Part shown: positions 1 through 7,891 of the stretch, in pieces
Numbering within the stretch: position 1 is the stretch's first letter
Layout: every line of letters starts with the position of its first letter
NCBI RefSeq assembly: GCF_965221945.1
Contig: NZ_OZ244925.1
Coordinates: forward strand, 2,232,001-2,296,000
DNA: 64,000 bases
Source of the DNA: Poriferisodalis sp965221945
GTDB taxonomy: Bacteria > Actinomycetota > Acidimicrobiia > Acidimicrobiales > Poriferisodalaceae
Direction: 5' to 3'
Position numbers and translations under genes: made by a program
Notes under the pieces: generated by a model
Told to the model about the DNA's origin: nothing
What the model saw: the letters and a program-made list of their open reading frames with translations, nothing else
The model's database searches: none

Positions 1-930
1 ACGTGTCTTCGCCAAGGATCTGCGTGGCAGCACCGATGCGGCGTCCTCATCGGCGCCGTCGGCATCATCGGCGTCCGCGGCCGCCTGTGACAAGGCGATG
101 GCGCGGTCGCGTGCGAGTCGCCCAAGGGCAAAACAGCCCACCAACAGCAGCCACATGACTGTCCACGGCAGCCTTGTGCTCATCGCCACGATGCGGCCCG
201 GCTCAGCGATGAACTCGCCTTCGGTGAATCCGTAGTGACCGTAGCGAACCACCCAGGTGGACGCCACCAGCAGCCCCGGCGCGCCGAAGATGAGCCAGGA
301 GACCGGGACCTCGGTCGTGCGACGGCGCAGATCATCGAGTGACAGCCACAGGGCCAGACTGATCCCGAACAGCACAAGCGCAAGGACCCACCACACCCAT
401 CGATCCGCCATTGCGGAGGCGAAGGACTCGCGCACCCGCTCGCCGGCACCGTCGCGCAGCGCCTCGCCCGCTGCATCGGTGAGCACGCTCGGCTCGCGCA
501 GCACCACGCCAGTCGCGATGAGGGCGGCCCCTGACATCAGCCAGCCCATCAATCGCTTTACGGTCACCCCGCCCCAGCGAGCCCAGATGCCCGCACTCAC
601 TCCCGCGAGCACCATGATCGTTCCGACCACCACCCAGATGCGCACGTACTGGTGCTCGGGGTAGGCCTGGGTGAACAGGAGACGCAGGTTGGTGCGCACG
701 GCAATCCAGGAGCGCTCCTCGCTGAACACGAAATTCAACAGGCCGCGGTACGCCAACAGCGCTATGAGGACCGCCAAGACGGTGAGAATCGAATTGCGGG
801 TGTTGGGGAAGAGGTTCTCGCGGATCCAGCGACCTGGCGGCAGGCTCGGCCGGTCAGGCGGGCTCGTCGCCGGGCCCACCGGCTCGGCCGCCATGACCGT
901 CAAGGCAGCGGGCTGCATCGGATCGGTCAC
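1..930 (-). CDS. aapM: Amino-acid ABC transporter permease, AapM/BztC-like (3' end outside window)
   Basis: Second inner-membrane permease of a polar amino-acid uptake system. The minus strand is open from a GTG at 930 to the window edge (310 codons). Only the N-terminal part is present, so the EAA loop that contacts the ATPase is missing. After a Pro-rich start comes the motif WIRENLFPNTRNS followed by a hydrophobic segment (TVLAVLIALLAY), which matches the N-terminus of AapM-type permeases. Several more hydrophobic stretches follow, one Trp-rich (DRWVWWVLALVLFG). The GTG lies one base after the TGA of the upstream permease, so translation is probably coupled. The ATPase gene (aapP) is expected beyond the window. 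Family call is confident; the substrate is not determined. Confidence 0.82.
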   Translation of the reverse strand, partial: MTDPMQPAALTVMAAEPVGPATSPPDRPSLPPGRWIRENLFPNTRNSILTVLAVLIALLAYRGLLNFVFSEERSWIAVRTNLRLLFTQAYPEHQYVRIWVVVGTIMVLAGVSAGIWARWGGVTVKRLMGWLMSGAALIATGVVLREPSVLTDAAGEALRDGAGERVRESFASAMADRWVWWVLALVLFGISLALWLSLDDLRRRTTEVPVSWLIFGAPGLLVASTWVVRYGHYGFTEGEFIAEPGRIVAMSTRLPWTVMWLLLVGCFALGRLARDRAIALSQAAADADDADGADEDAASVLPRRSLAKTR

Positions 931-931
931 C

Positions 932-2476
932 TCAGCGCTCCACGATCCGCAGCCGGATGTTGAAGAAGTTGACGACCGCGGAGATCGTCAGCGAGCACGC
1001 CAGGTAGAACAGCATCCACACCGCCATGACCTGCAGCGTCTTGCCGGTCTGGTTGTAGACGGTCTGGCCGATCTGGACGAGGTCGCTGTAGCCCACGGCG
1101 ATTGCCAGCGATGTGTTCTTGGTGAGGTTCAGGTACTGATTGCCCACCGGGGGCAGGATCACCCGCAGCGCCTGGGGCAAGATCACCTGCCGCAACGCCG
1201 TCGAGCGTCGCAGACCCAGTGCTTGTGCGGCTTCGCTCTGGCCCTTGGGCACTGCCAGGATGCCGCCGCGCACGATCTCTGCAATAAACGCTGCCGTGTA
1301 GAAGACCACACCGAAGTAGACGGCCGCGAAACCGATGGGCAGGTTCAGACCGGCGGGTCCGTAGTTGGCAAAATTGCCTGGCTGCACGATGTCGGGCCGG
1401 AGTGCATCGATGGGCGGACCGGTTCGGCCGTTTCCGAACTTGTCGGCGAGCACGCCGAGGCCATCGGACGATGAGTTGACGACCCAACTTGACAGTCCAG
1501 GCCACAGAACTGCGACGACGAACACGACAATCGCCGCGGCCACAACGGCGAAGATCATGCGGAACCAGTCGTCGTCGGTCAGACGCGTGAGGCCTGCCGG
1601 AGTTCGGCGCCGAGCCAGAAAGCGGCGTATCCACCACACCGCCACAGCAATGGCAGCGACTGCAGCGACGAGTTGCACAACTCCTTGCGGGATGGCTCCG
1701 ACCGCATCGGCCAGACCGCCCACGATGTTCCCCAACCAGCCGAAGATGGGATGCACCCACCAGCCCACGATGGCGAAGACAGCAACGATTCCGGTGGCCC
1801 ACGCGCCAGCGTTTGTCTGCGCGCCGGTCATCTCCCGCTTGGTTGCAAGCCGCCGGAATACGAAGTGGGCGATCACCGCGCCGATCATCAAGATGACGGC
1901 CCACTGGTAGAAGCCATCCGCGACGAAGACGCGCGGGATCGACAGGCCCTTGTTCGACAGGTGCACCCAACCGGGAATCGGCCCCATCCCGAAGGTGACA
2001 TTTGGGAGCGTCGCCAGGACCGCCGCGTACACCAGGATCTGAACAAGCAACGGAATGTTCCGCAGGGTTTCCACGTACACGCCCGCCAGACGGCGAAGCG
2101 GCCAGTTGGACGACAGCCGTGCCAAACCAACGAGGACACCGACCACCGAGGCGAGAGCGATGCCTGCAGCCGCCATGCGGATGGTGTTCACCATGCCGAC
2201 CCAGAGAGCGCGGCCACCCGAATCGGGATTGGTGTCGATCCCCCAGCCGACTTTGATGCCGATGTGGTCGGAGATGAAATCGAAGTCGATGTTCGCGCCA
2301 CGGGCGCGCAGGCTGTCTCCCGCCTCGGTGGCAAGGAACCACATCGCTGCCACGACCAGAATGAGCGTGCCGACCTGGGCGATCCAGCGCACGACGGTGG
2401 CGTCCCGGTAGAACGGCGGACGGCTTCCCAACGTGGCAAGGGAGTCGTCACGGGCTGGTGCTCGAGGGTCGCTCAC
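932..2476 (-). CDS. aapQ: Amino-acid ABC transporter permease, AapQ/BztB-like
   Basis: First permease of a polar amino-acid importer of the HAAT/PAAT class. At 514 residues it is about 100 longer than typical AapQ. The N-terminal half carries the family signature around residues 90-150 (GMVNTIRMAAAG, then ETLRNIPLLVQ). The C-terminal half has the EAA loop near residue 405 (EAAQALGLRR, then ILPQALRVILPP) and a final TKNTSLA segment. Between them, around residues 180-330, is an unusually long insert with several hydrophobic segments. Such an insert is known in AapQ/BztB, but it is large here. It follows aapJ through a GC-rich hairpin and abuts aapM by one base, giving the gene order J-Q-M. Confidence 0.9.
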   Translation of the reverse strand: MSDPRAPARDDSLATLGSRPPFYRDATVVRWIAQVGTLILVVAAMWFLATEAGDSLRARGANIDFDFISDHIGIKVGWGIDTNPDSGGRALWVGMVNTIRMAAAGIALASVVGVLVGLARLSSNWPLRRLAGVYVETLRNIPLLVQILVYAAVLATLPNVTFGMGPIPGWVHLSNKGLSIPRVFVADGFYQWAVILMIGAVIAHFVFRRLATKREMTGAQTNAGAWATGIVAVFAIVGWWVHPIFGWLGNIVGGLADAVGAIPQGVVQLVAAVAAIAVAVWWIRRFLARRRTPAGLTRLTDDDWFRMIFAVVAAAIVVFVVAVLWPGLSSWVVNSSSDGLGVLADKFGNGRTGPPIDALRPDIVQPGNFANYGPAGLNLPIGFAAVYFGVVFYTAAFIAEIVRGGILAVPKGQSEAAQALGLRRSTALRQVILPQALRVILPPVGNQYLNLTKNTSLAIAVGYSDLVQIGQTVYNQTGKTLQVMAVWMLFYLACSLTISAVVNFFNIRLRIVER

Positions 2477-2550
2477 CGCAGGTCACCCTATGCGACGAGG
2501 TCGCTCACGTCGGGCTATTGGGACTTGGCGCTACCCCACCAACAAACGCG

Positions 2551-2582
2551 ACGGCCCCCGATCCGGTCGGATCGGGGGCCGT
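2551..2582 (-). terminator. Intercistronic hairpin between aapJ and aapQ
   Basis: A perfect 14-bp stem (ACGGCCCCCGATCC with its complement) closes on a GGTC tetraloop. In the minus-strand direction of transcription it lies after the binding-protein gene and before the first permease gene, and is followed by a moderately T-rich CGTTTGTTGG. This is the usual place for a partial terminator that raises binding-protein expression over permease expression. The fold is seen; the function is inferred. Confidence 0.75.
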
Positions 2583-2641
2583 TCGCTTGAGATGTGCTCA
2601 CCCACACGACTGGGGAGTTCCCCAGCCGGCAGGTTCAACGA

Positions 2642-3799
2642 TCAGCGAGCAGGCGGTGCGTAGATGAGACCGCCCGCAGTCCAGCGTGCGTTGGCCGAGC
2701 CGTCACGACTCAGGCCAACCAGGCCGAGGTTGCGGGTGTAGATCTCGTCGTAGTTCCCGACCTGAATGATCACGTTGTAGAACGCGTCGGCCGTCAGGCC
2801 CATCTTGGTCTGCAACTCACCCTCGCCACCGAGCATGCGGATCGCCTCGGCGTCGAGGCTGCCGCCGGCGAGCATCGAGTCGATGTTTTCCGACGTGATG
2901 CCCTTCTCATCAGCGATGATCGTGGCGTACACGGTCCAGTTGACGACGTCGCCGAAGGTCGACTGGTTCTGCGGGTAGACCGGACCCAGCGGCTCCTTCG
3001 AGATCGGCGTCGCCGGGAAGATCACCCACTCCTGATCGCCTTCCTGCTTGACCTTGCGGCCGACGAGCGCAGAGCCGTCAGTGGTAACCGCATCGCATGC
3101 ACCTTGGATGAAGTTGTCGGTGACGATGTCGAAGTCCTCGAACGTCGACAGCGTGATCTCGATGCCGGCTGCATCAGCCGCGTCAGCGATGTTCTTCTCG
3201 GTGGTCGTGCCGGCGTTGGTGCAGACCGTGGCACCGTCCAGATCGGCCACCGTCGAGGAGGCCGAGAAATTGCTGCTCACGCGAGCCATGACCTGCTGGC
3301 CGTCGTAGTAGGTGGTCGGTCCGAAATCGAGCACGAGGTCGGTGTCCCGGCTCTGGGTCCAGGTGGTGTTGCGCACCAGCAGGTCGATGTCGCCGGTCTC
3401 CAGCGCGGTGAACCGCTCGGCCGCGGTCAGCGGCACGAAGTTCACAGCGTCGGCATCGCCCAGGATCGCTGCTGCTACTGCACGGCAGTAGTCGGCGTCG
3501 AAGCCGGTCGTGCTGCCGTCGGGCTGCGTTTCGGAGAAGGCAACTGCCGAACCGCTGACGCCGCAGTTGAGCGAGCCGCGATCCTGGACAGTTGCCAGCA
3601 AGTCGCCTGTGGCCTGTATCAGGGTGACTTCAGTTTCAGGCTCTGCCGCCTCGGTCGTGGCAGCTGGCGCGTCGCCATCGACATCCTGGTCGTCGCCATC
3701 GCCGGAGCCGCACGCAGCGGCCATCAAGGCGAGCGCAACAAGCACGCCGCCGAGTCGCAGTGCAGACCGCCGGGAAATCGGCGCGATACGTCTATTCAT
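2642..3799 (-). CDS. aapJ: Amino-acid ABC transporter substrate-binding lipoprotein, AapJ-like
   Basis: Extracytoplasmic binding protein for general L-amino acids, 385 residues from the chosen ATG. The N-terminus has a twin-arginine-like SRRSALRLGG, a hydrophobic core and a lipobox ending AAAC, so it is probably a lipoprotein and perhaps Tat-exported. The solute-binding family 3 body begins near residue 50 (DRGSLNCGVSG). It contains GFDADYCRAVAAAIL, RFTALETGDIDLLVRNTTWT and later DVVNWTVYA, as in AapJ. An in-frame ATG 14 codons upstream (3841) exists, but the ATG at 3799 is preferred because GGAGG lies 11 bases before it. Followed by the two permease genes; it heads the operon. Confidence 0.92.
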   Translation of the reverse strand: MNRRIAPISRRSALRLGGVLVALALMAAACGSGDGDDQDVDGDAPAATTEAAEPETEVTLIQATGDLLATVQDRGSLNCGVSGSAVAFSETQPDGSTTGFDADYCRAVAAAILGDADAVNFVPLTAAERFTALETGDIDLLVRNTTWTQSRDTDLVLDFGPTTYYDGQQVMARVSSNFSASSTVADLDGATVCTNAGTTTEKNIADAADAAGIEITLSTFEDFDIVTDNFIQGACDAVTTDGSALVGRKVKQEGDQEWVIFPATPISKEPLGPVYPQNQSTFGDVVNWTVYATIIADEKGITSENIDSMLAGGSLDAEAIRMLGGEGELQTKMGLTADAFYNVIIQVGNYDEIYTRNLGLVGLSRDGSANARWTAGGLIYAPPAR

Positions 3800-3800
3800 A

Positions 3801-3812
3801 GGGAACGTTCCC
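3801..3812 (-). promoter_or_regulatory. 12-bp perfect palindrome between SD and start codon of aapJ
   Basis: GGGAACGTTCCC is a perfect palindrome sitting immediately before the aapJ ATG and overlapping the 3' end of its GGAGG Shine-Dalgarno. It could be a repressor site or a small hairpin that hides the ribosome site. Only the palindrome is seen; the role is inference. Upstream, 3860-3970 is noticeably AT-rich for this genome and carries two GAAACATGA direct repeats (3945-3953 and 3958-3966), a likely promoter zone shared with the divergent phosphatase gene. Confidence 0.4.
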
Positions 3813-4073
3813 TCCGTGGGTAGTACAGAACGCGGGCGCAATACGCGCTATTGCTCGTTTGATCACACCCGACCGTCCGCGAGACTACCCACCTCCATTT
3901 GCGGCTCGACACCGTCTACAAAGGAACATTAGACAAATTACGAAGAAACATGAGACAGAAACATGAAATTCGTCCTTGGAGCATTCGGTCTTGGAAGGTT
4001 CGCAGAGGGCTTGGACAGCTCCCGAGCGGGCGTCTCACGTGGTGGCGGGGCATCGAGGGGGCACACTTGGCCG

Positions 4074-4841
4074 ATGGCCCAGTCAGCCGACCACACCCTT
4101 GCCGCGAGCGTGGCCACCGAGACCGGGACCCTGCTGGTGGAGATCCGTGAGCGGCTCTTCTCATCGGGAGCCGGAACCTGGGAGGTCCGCGACACCGGCG
4201 ATAACGAGGCCCACCGGCTCATCGTGAAGCTCTTGTCCCAAGCGCGGCCGGGTGATGCGATCCTGTCCGAAGAAGGACGCGACGACCTGGCGCGACTTAC
4301 CGCAGATCGAGTCTGGATCGTGGACCCGCTGGATGGCACCCGCGAATTCTCCGAACCGGGGCGTACTGACTGGGCTGTTCATATTGCCTTGGTCGAGAAC
4401 GGCGTGCCGACCGCAGCCGCGGTGGCACTGCCCGCGGTCGGCCAGACGCTGTGCACTGAACCGGAGCCGGCGTTGCCGGAGCCCCACAACGGCCGCCCGC
4501 GCATGGTCGTCAGCAGATCGCGCCCGCCGGCGGCAGCAATCATCGTGGCCCAAGCCCTCGACGCCGAATTGATGACGCTCGGCTCGGCGGGCGCTAAAGC
4601 CATGGCAGTCGTGCTTGGCATGGCCGATATCTATGCCCATTCGGGTGGACAGTTCGAGTGGGACAACTGCGCCCCGGTTGGGGTGGCGCGAGCAGCCGGC
4701 CTGCACGCCAGCCGGTGCGACGGTTCGGAGCTGGCGTACAACTTCGCCGACCCTTGGCTGCCGGATCTGCTCATCTGCCGCCCCGAGTACGCAACAGACG
4801 CCCTCGAGGCGTTGAGAAAGGTGATCGAAGGCGAAGCCTGA
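4074..4841 (+). CDS. cysQ: Inositol-monophosphatase family phosphatase, CysQ-like
   Basis: Probable Mg-dependent 3'(2'),5'-bisphosphate nucleotidase or inositol-phosphate phosphatase. CysQ in actinobacteria clears PAP in sulfate assimilation. The Li-sensitive phosphatase motifs are present: EEG (SEEGRDD), the DPLDGTREF metal site near residue 82, SAGAKAMAV, and a C-terminal FEWDNCAPVGVARAAG. Length from the chosen start is 255 residues, typical for CysQ. The frame is open further upstream (ATG at 3963), but that 37-residue extension has no family similarity that I can see, so the start is placed at 4074 (MAQSADH). Divergent from aapJ and followed at 35 bases by an enoyl-CoA hydratase gene. 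Confidence 0.85.
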   Translation: MAQSADHTLAASVATETGTLLVEIRERLFSSGAGTWEVRDTGDNEAHRLIVKLLSQARPGDAILSEEGRDDLARLTADRVWIVDPLDGTREFSEPGRTDWAVHIALVENGVPTAAAVALPAVGQTLCTEPEPALPEPHNGRPRMVVSRSRPPAAAIIVAQALDAELMTLGSAGAKAMAVVLGMADIYAHSGGQFEWDNCAPVGVARAAGLHASRCDGSELAYNFADPWLPDLLICRPEYATDALEALRKVIEGEA

Positions 4842-4875
4842 GATCGCCGGCTGGCCCGCAGCCAAGGAGGGATCC

Positions 4876-5697
4876 GTGGAACTGAAGGCAACGAAGTACG
4901 CCATCGACGGTCCCGTCGCGACGTTGACGCTGTCACGACCGAACCGCCGAAACGCGTGGACCGGGCGGATGCACACCGAGTTGCGCTGGGTGCTGGAACA
5001 AGCGGAACAAGACACGCAGGTCCGGGTCATCGTGATCACCGGCGAGGGTCGCGACTTCTGCGTGGGCGCCGACACCCAAGCGTTGGAAGGTCATGGCGAA
5101 AAGGGCGGCTACGACCCGGGCACGGCCCCTGACCTGGCAATGCCGGGCTATGGCGTGGCGCCGCAGTTCGACCAGAACTTTGCGTTCATGATGGCGCTGG
5201 AGACCGTGACCATCGCAGCCGTGAACGGCGCTGCGGCGGGCGCCGGGCTCGTGCTGGCCTGCTATTGCGACCTGCGCTTCGCTGCCGCGGACGCCAAACT
5301 GACCACCGCGCACGGCCCGCTCGGACTGCCCGCCGAGTACGGCCTGTCATGGGTGCTCCCCCGCCTGGTCGGCATCACGCGATCCAACGACCTGCTGCTG
5401 TCGAGCCGCAAGTTCCTGGCATCGGAGACTGAAGGCTGGGGTCTGTTCAACGAGATTCTCGAGGGCCCCCAGCTCATGGACCACGTCTACGCGTACGCGC
5501 ACGACATGGCGGCTCGGGTAGCGCCCAGCTCACTCGCCACGACGAAGCGGCAGATCTATCTGGACCAACACCGGGACGTGGGCACCGCCGTCTCGGAGTC
5601 GGATCGACTGCTCGACGAAATGATCCCCAGCCCCGACTACCTCGAGGGTGTCCAAGCACTCACCGAGCGACGCCTGCCCGACTGGCCGTCACGCTGA
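4876..5697 (+). CDS. Enoyl-CoA hydratase/isomerase family protein
   Basis: Crotonase-fold acyl-CoA enzyme, 273 residues, probably hydrating or isomerising an enoyl-CoA in fatty-acid or related degradation. Family landmarks: TLSRPNRRNAW, the oxyanion-hole segment GEGRDFCVGAD near residue 60, and the second oxyanion region AAVNGAAAGAGLVLA near residue 115. The conventional catalytic Glu region reads GPLGLPAEYGLSW, which is close to family consensus. The start is GTG with a strong AAGGAGGG (4864-4871). It may be co-transcribed with the phosphatase upstream. The exact substrate cannot be told. Confidence 0.88.
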   Translation: MELKATKYAIDGPVATLTLSRPNRRNAWTGRMHTELRWVLEQAEQDTQVRVIVITGEGRDFCVGADTQALEGHGEKGGYDPGTAPDLAMPGYGVAPQFDQNFAFMMALETVTIAAVNGAAAGAGLVLACYCDLRFAAADAKLTTAHGPLGLPAEYGLSWVLPRLVGITRSNDLLLSSRKFLASETEGWGLFNEILEGPQLMDHVYAYAHDMAARVAPSSLATTKRQIYLDQHRDVGTAVSESDRLLDEMIPSPDYLEGVQALTERRLPDWPSR

Positions 5698-5710
5698 AGG
5701 CTCTCGCCCT

Positions 5711-5765
5711 GCGTCACGCCTCGAGCACAGTGACGTTTGGCGTCACGCCTCCAGCACAGTGATCA
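5711..5765. repeat. Tandem duplication of a 25-bp gene tail (period 29 bp)
   Basis: Two near-identical copies (about 5711-5735 and 5740-5764; core GCGTCACGCCT then CAGCACAGTGA). On the minus strand the inner copy encodes the last codons and stop of the PEP-utiliser-like gene (ITVLEA-stop). The outer copy repeats VTVLEA-stop just downstream in another frame. The intergenic space between convergent genes thus contains a duplicated gene end. Confidence 0.85.
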
Positions 5766-7542
5766 CGCCAGTGTCGCCGTTCACTTCGACGAGCGCGCCA
5801 TCGGGGATGCGTCCCGTCGCTCCGGTCGCGGAGATGACGCACGGCAGACCCAGCTCGCGGCTCACGATGACCGAATGGCTGAGCGCCGCGCCGACGTCCA
5901 CGACGACAGCGCTCGCGCTCACGAATAGCGGAGTCCACGACGGGTCGGTGAGCGGCGCCACGAGCACATCGCCGGATCCCAGCGCCGTCGGGTCGCTGCT
6001 GTCGAGCACCACGCGAGCCCGGCCCCGGGCGATGCCTGGGCAGCCGGGCAGCCCTGCCAGCACCTCCCCCGCTGTGAGCTGGGGCAATTCGTTCGCACCC
6101 CGGAGCGGCCACTGCGACATCGGCGGCGGGTCACCGACGATGACGAAGGGCTCCTGTCGTGCATTTGCGTCATCCCAGACCGCTTGGCGCTGGGCGATGA
6201 CGTCGGACCAATCGGCCGGGTCGTCCATCATCTCGTGCATCTCGCTGAAGCGGAGCATGGCGAAGTCGGTTTCGGACGCAAAGAGCCCGCTCTCGACCAA
6301 CCTCCGTCCCAGCACACGCGAACCAATGCGGGTCTCGTTGACGTAGCGCACGCAGTTGGTCTTGGTGCGCTCACGCCCGGGCAGGTACACCGCTGCAGCT
6401 CCCCGAGCCAGGTCGAACTGCATCTGCGTGTCCGGGTCACCGGCGAGTACCGCTGAGATCTCTGCGCCCAAGGCCTCGCGCTGTGCCGCAAGCTCGGCGC
6501 GACGCCGTCCCGGGTCTACGTCCGCTGGAGCGAGACGCATGCGATCGATCGCGGCGAGTGCGATGTCGGGATCGGTCTCCCACGACGGGCAGCTGATCTC
6601 CCACTCGTTGGGACCTCGCGAGCCGAAGTCGTACAGGAACTGTGCGAAGGCCTCGCTGAATGCTGCTGCGTCTCCGCCGGCATCTTCGGCCGCGGCCGCG
6701 CTGAGGCGCTCGGCTAATCCGGCTGGGCCGCTGTCGAACAACTCGCCGAGCGTGGTCGACGCTGCGACCTGCCGGCCGAGCTGCCACATCGCATCCGACG
6801 GCGCTGCTGAGGCCACGTCGCCGTACCCGGCCACCAGCTTGAGCGTGTCTTCGGGGCGACCCAGTGCAATGCACACCTGCTCGAGCGCGCCCAGCGGCAC
6901 AGCTGCGAGGAACGACACCTTCAGGTGGCGCGCGAACAGCTCACGGAACCCGGCGCCGTCCACGTAGCCCGACTCGAGGAAGTGCATCATCCAGTCAGCG
7001 ATCTGGTGGTTGCCCATCTGCGCGAAGTCAGGCCTTTGCGCGCGGATCTCGGCAATGTTTCGTTCGTCCTCGTGAACCTCCGGCAGCGCTGGTGCTGTGA
7101 ACAGGAACAGGAACGTCTCGCCGATGCGCTGTTCGGCTTCAGGGCTGGCATCGTCGGGGTGCGACTCGTACGGCGGAATCCCAGGCTGTTCGCCGAAGAA
7201 GTTCCGGTCAACCGTCTCGACATCGATGCCGGGTGCTCGGGCACCGAAGATGCGCCCGACTGCAGCGTTCAGGTACGTGTAGCCGCCGAACACGCCGAGA
7301 AACACGCACTCGTCGGGATCGAACTCGTCGTAGGTGAACGCACCCATTTGCACGTAGGCATCCCGGAACGCCAGCTCGGACATGCGGATGCCCTCGTCGT
7401 TCTGGAAGGCGAAGTCGAATGTGCTCATCTTCACCGGGTCGGGAAAGACCTCACCGACGTTTGCGCGCGTCCAGATCGGGAACCGGTCTGACGGCTTGGT
7501 GCCGACGAAGTAAGCGCCGCTCGCATCTGTCTGCCCTGACAT
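5743..7542 (-). CDS. PEP-utilising-enzyme mobile-domain protein without ATP-grasp domain
   Basis: 599 residues. The last ~100 carry the swivelling phosphohistidine domain of PEP synthase, pyruvate phosphate dikinase and rifampicin phosphotransferase: a PGCPGIARGRARVV entry strand and the His-bearing GAALSHSVIVSRELGLPCV near residue 550. The rest (residues 1-500) resembles the helical middle part of such proteins, but no ATP-grasp nucleotide-binding domain is present. It could work with a separate partner or have lost phosphotransfer. The start is ATG 7542, after GGGAGG. The open frame runs 67 codons further upstream without similarity. Convergent with the enoyl-CoA hydratase gene; divergent from the next gene. 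Substrate unknown. Confidence 0.75.
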   Translation of the reverse strand: MSGQTDASGAYFVGTKPSDRFPIWTRANVGEVFPDPVKMSTFDFAFQNDEGIRMSELAFRDAYVQMGAFTYDEFDPDECVFLGVFGGYTYLNAAVGRIFGARAPGIDVETVDRNFFGEQPGIPPYESHPDDASPEAEQRIGETFLFLFTAPALPEVHEDERNIAEIRAQRPDFAQMGNHQIADWMMHFLESGYVDGAGFRELFARHLKVSFLAAVPLGALEQVCIALGRPEDTLKLVAGYGDVASAAPSDAMWQLGRQVAASTTLGELFDSGPAGLAERLSAAAAEDAGGDAAAFSEAFAQFLYDFGSRGPNEWEISCPSWETDPDIALAAIDRMRLAPADVDPGRRRAELAAQREALGAEISAVLAGDPDTQMQFDLARGAAAVYLPGRERTKTNCVRYVNETRIGSRVLGRRLVESGLFASETDFAMLRFSEMHEMMDDPADWSDVIAQRQAVWDDANARQEPFVIVGDPPPMSQWPLRGANELPQLTAGEVLAGLPGCPGIARGRARVVLDSSDPTALGSGDVLVAPLTDPSWTPLFVSASAVVVDVGAALSHSVIVSRELGLPCVISATGATGRIPDGALVEVNGDTGVITVLEA

Positions 7543-7658
7543 TTTGCCTCCCACGCGCGCCCCCGGTGGGCGCGCAACGCACCGCACAGCCTCGCGCGGC
7601 AACACCGCGGTACGTACCACGTCGATCTCAGCGACGCAGCGTGGCCGGAAACGAAGCG

Positions 7659-7698
7659 GGCCGGGCAGCCGCTTCCCCCTCATGGCGGCTGCCCGGCC
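7659..7698. promoter_or_regulatory. Strong 14-bp stem hairpin in a divergent intergenic region
   Basis: GGCCGGGCAGCCGC (7659-7672) pairs perfectly with 7685-7698 across a 12-base loop. It lies in the 349-base gap 7543-7891 between two divergent genes, where a terminator is not expected, so it may be a 5'-UTR structure or operator. Apart from this hairpin I see nothing else recognisable in the gap. Confidence 0.5.
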
Positions 7699-7891
7699 AG
7701 GCCGTGATGTGATGCTAGGCCGAAAGGGACGACTTCGAACCATGTTCGCCGCGGCACGCTCGCAGCCAGGGGCGCGACGCCAGCAAGTCGACCGGCTGGC
7801 GCGCCTACCCTTGCCATTGGGGACCGGGACTTACCCCGCTCGCCCGAAACCCGCGCGGCACGTGGGCCAATCACCACAGGAGAAGTGGCCG

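Noticed and set aside
927..2342. 471-codon minus-strand open frame overlapping aapQ
   Set aside because: Alternative frame of the permease gene, Arg-rich without motifs.
3945..3966. Two GAAACATGA repeats as a GlnR-type nitrogen-regulation box
   Set aside because: The spacing of 13 bases between GAAAC units does not fit the known GlnR half-site spacing; kept only as an AT-rich promoter zone.
3963..4073. N-terminal extension of the CysQ-like gene
   Set aside because: Open frame but no similarity and a better family-length start at 4074.
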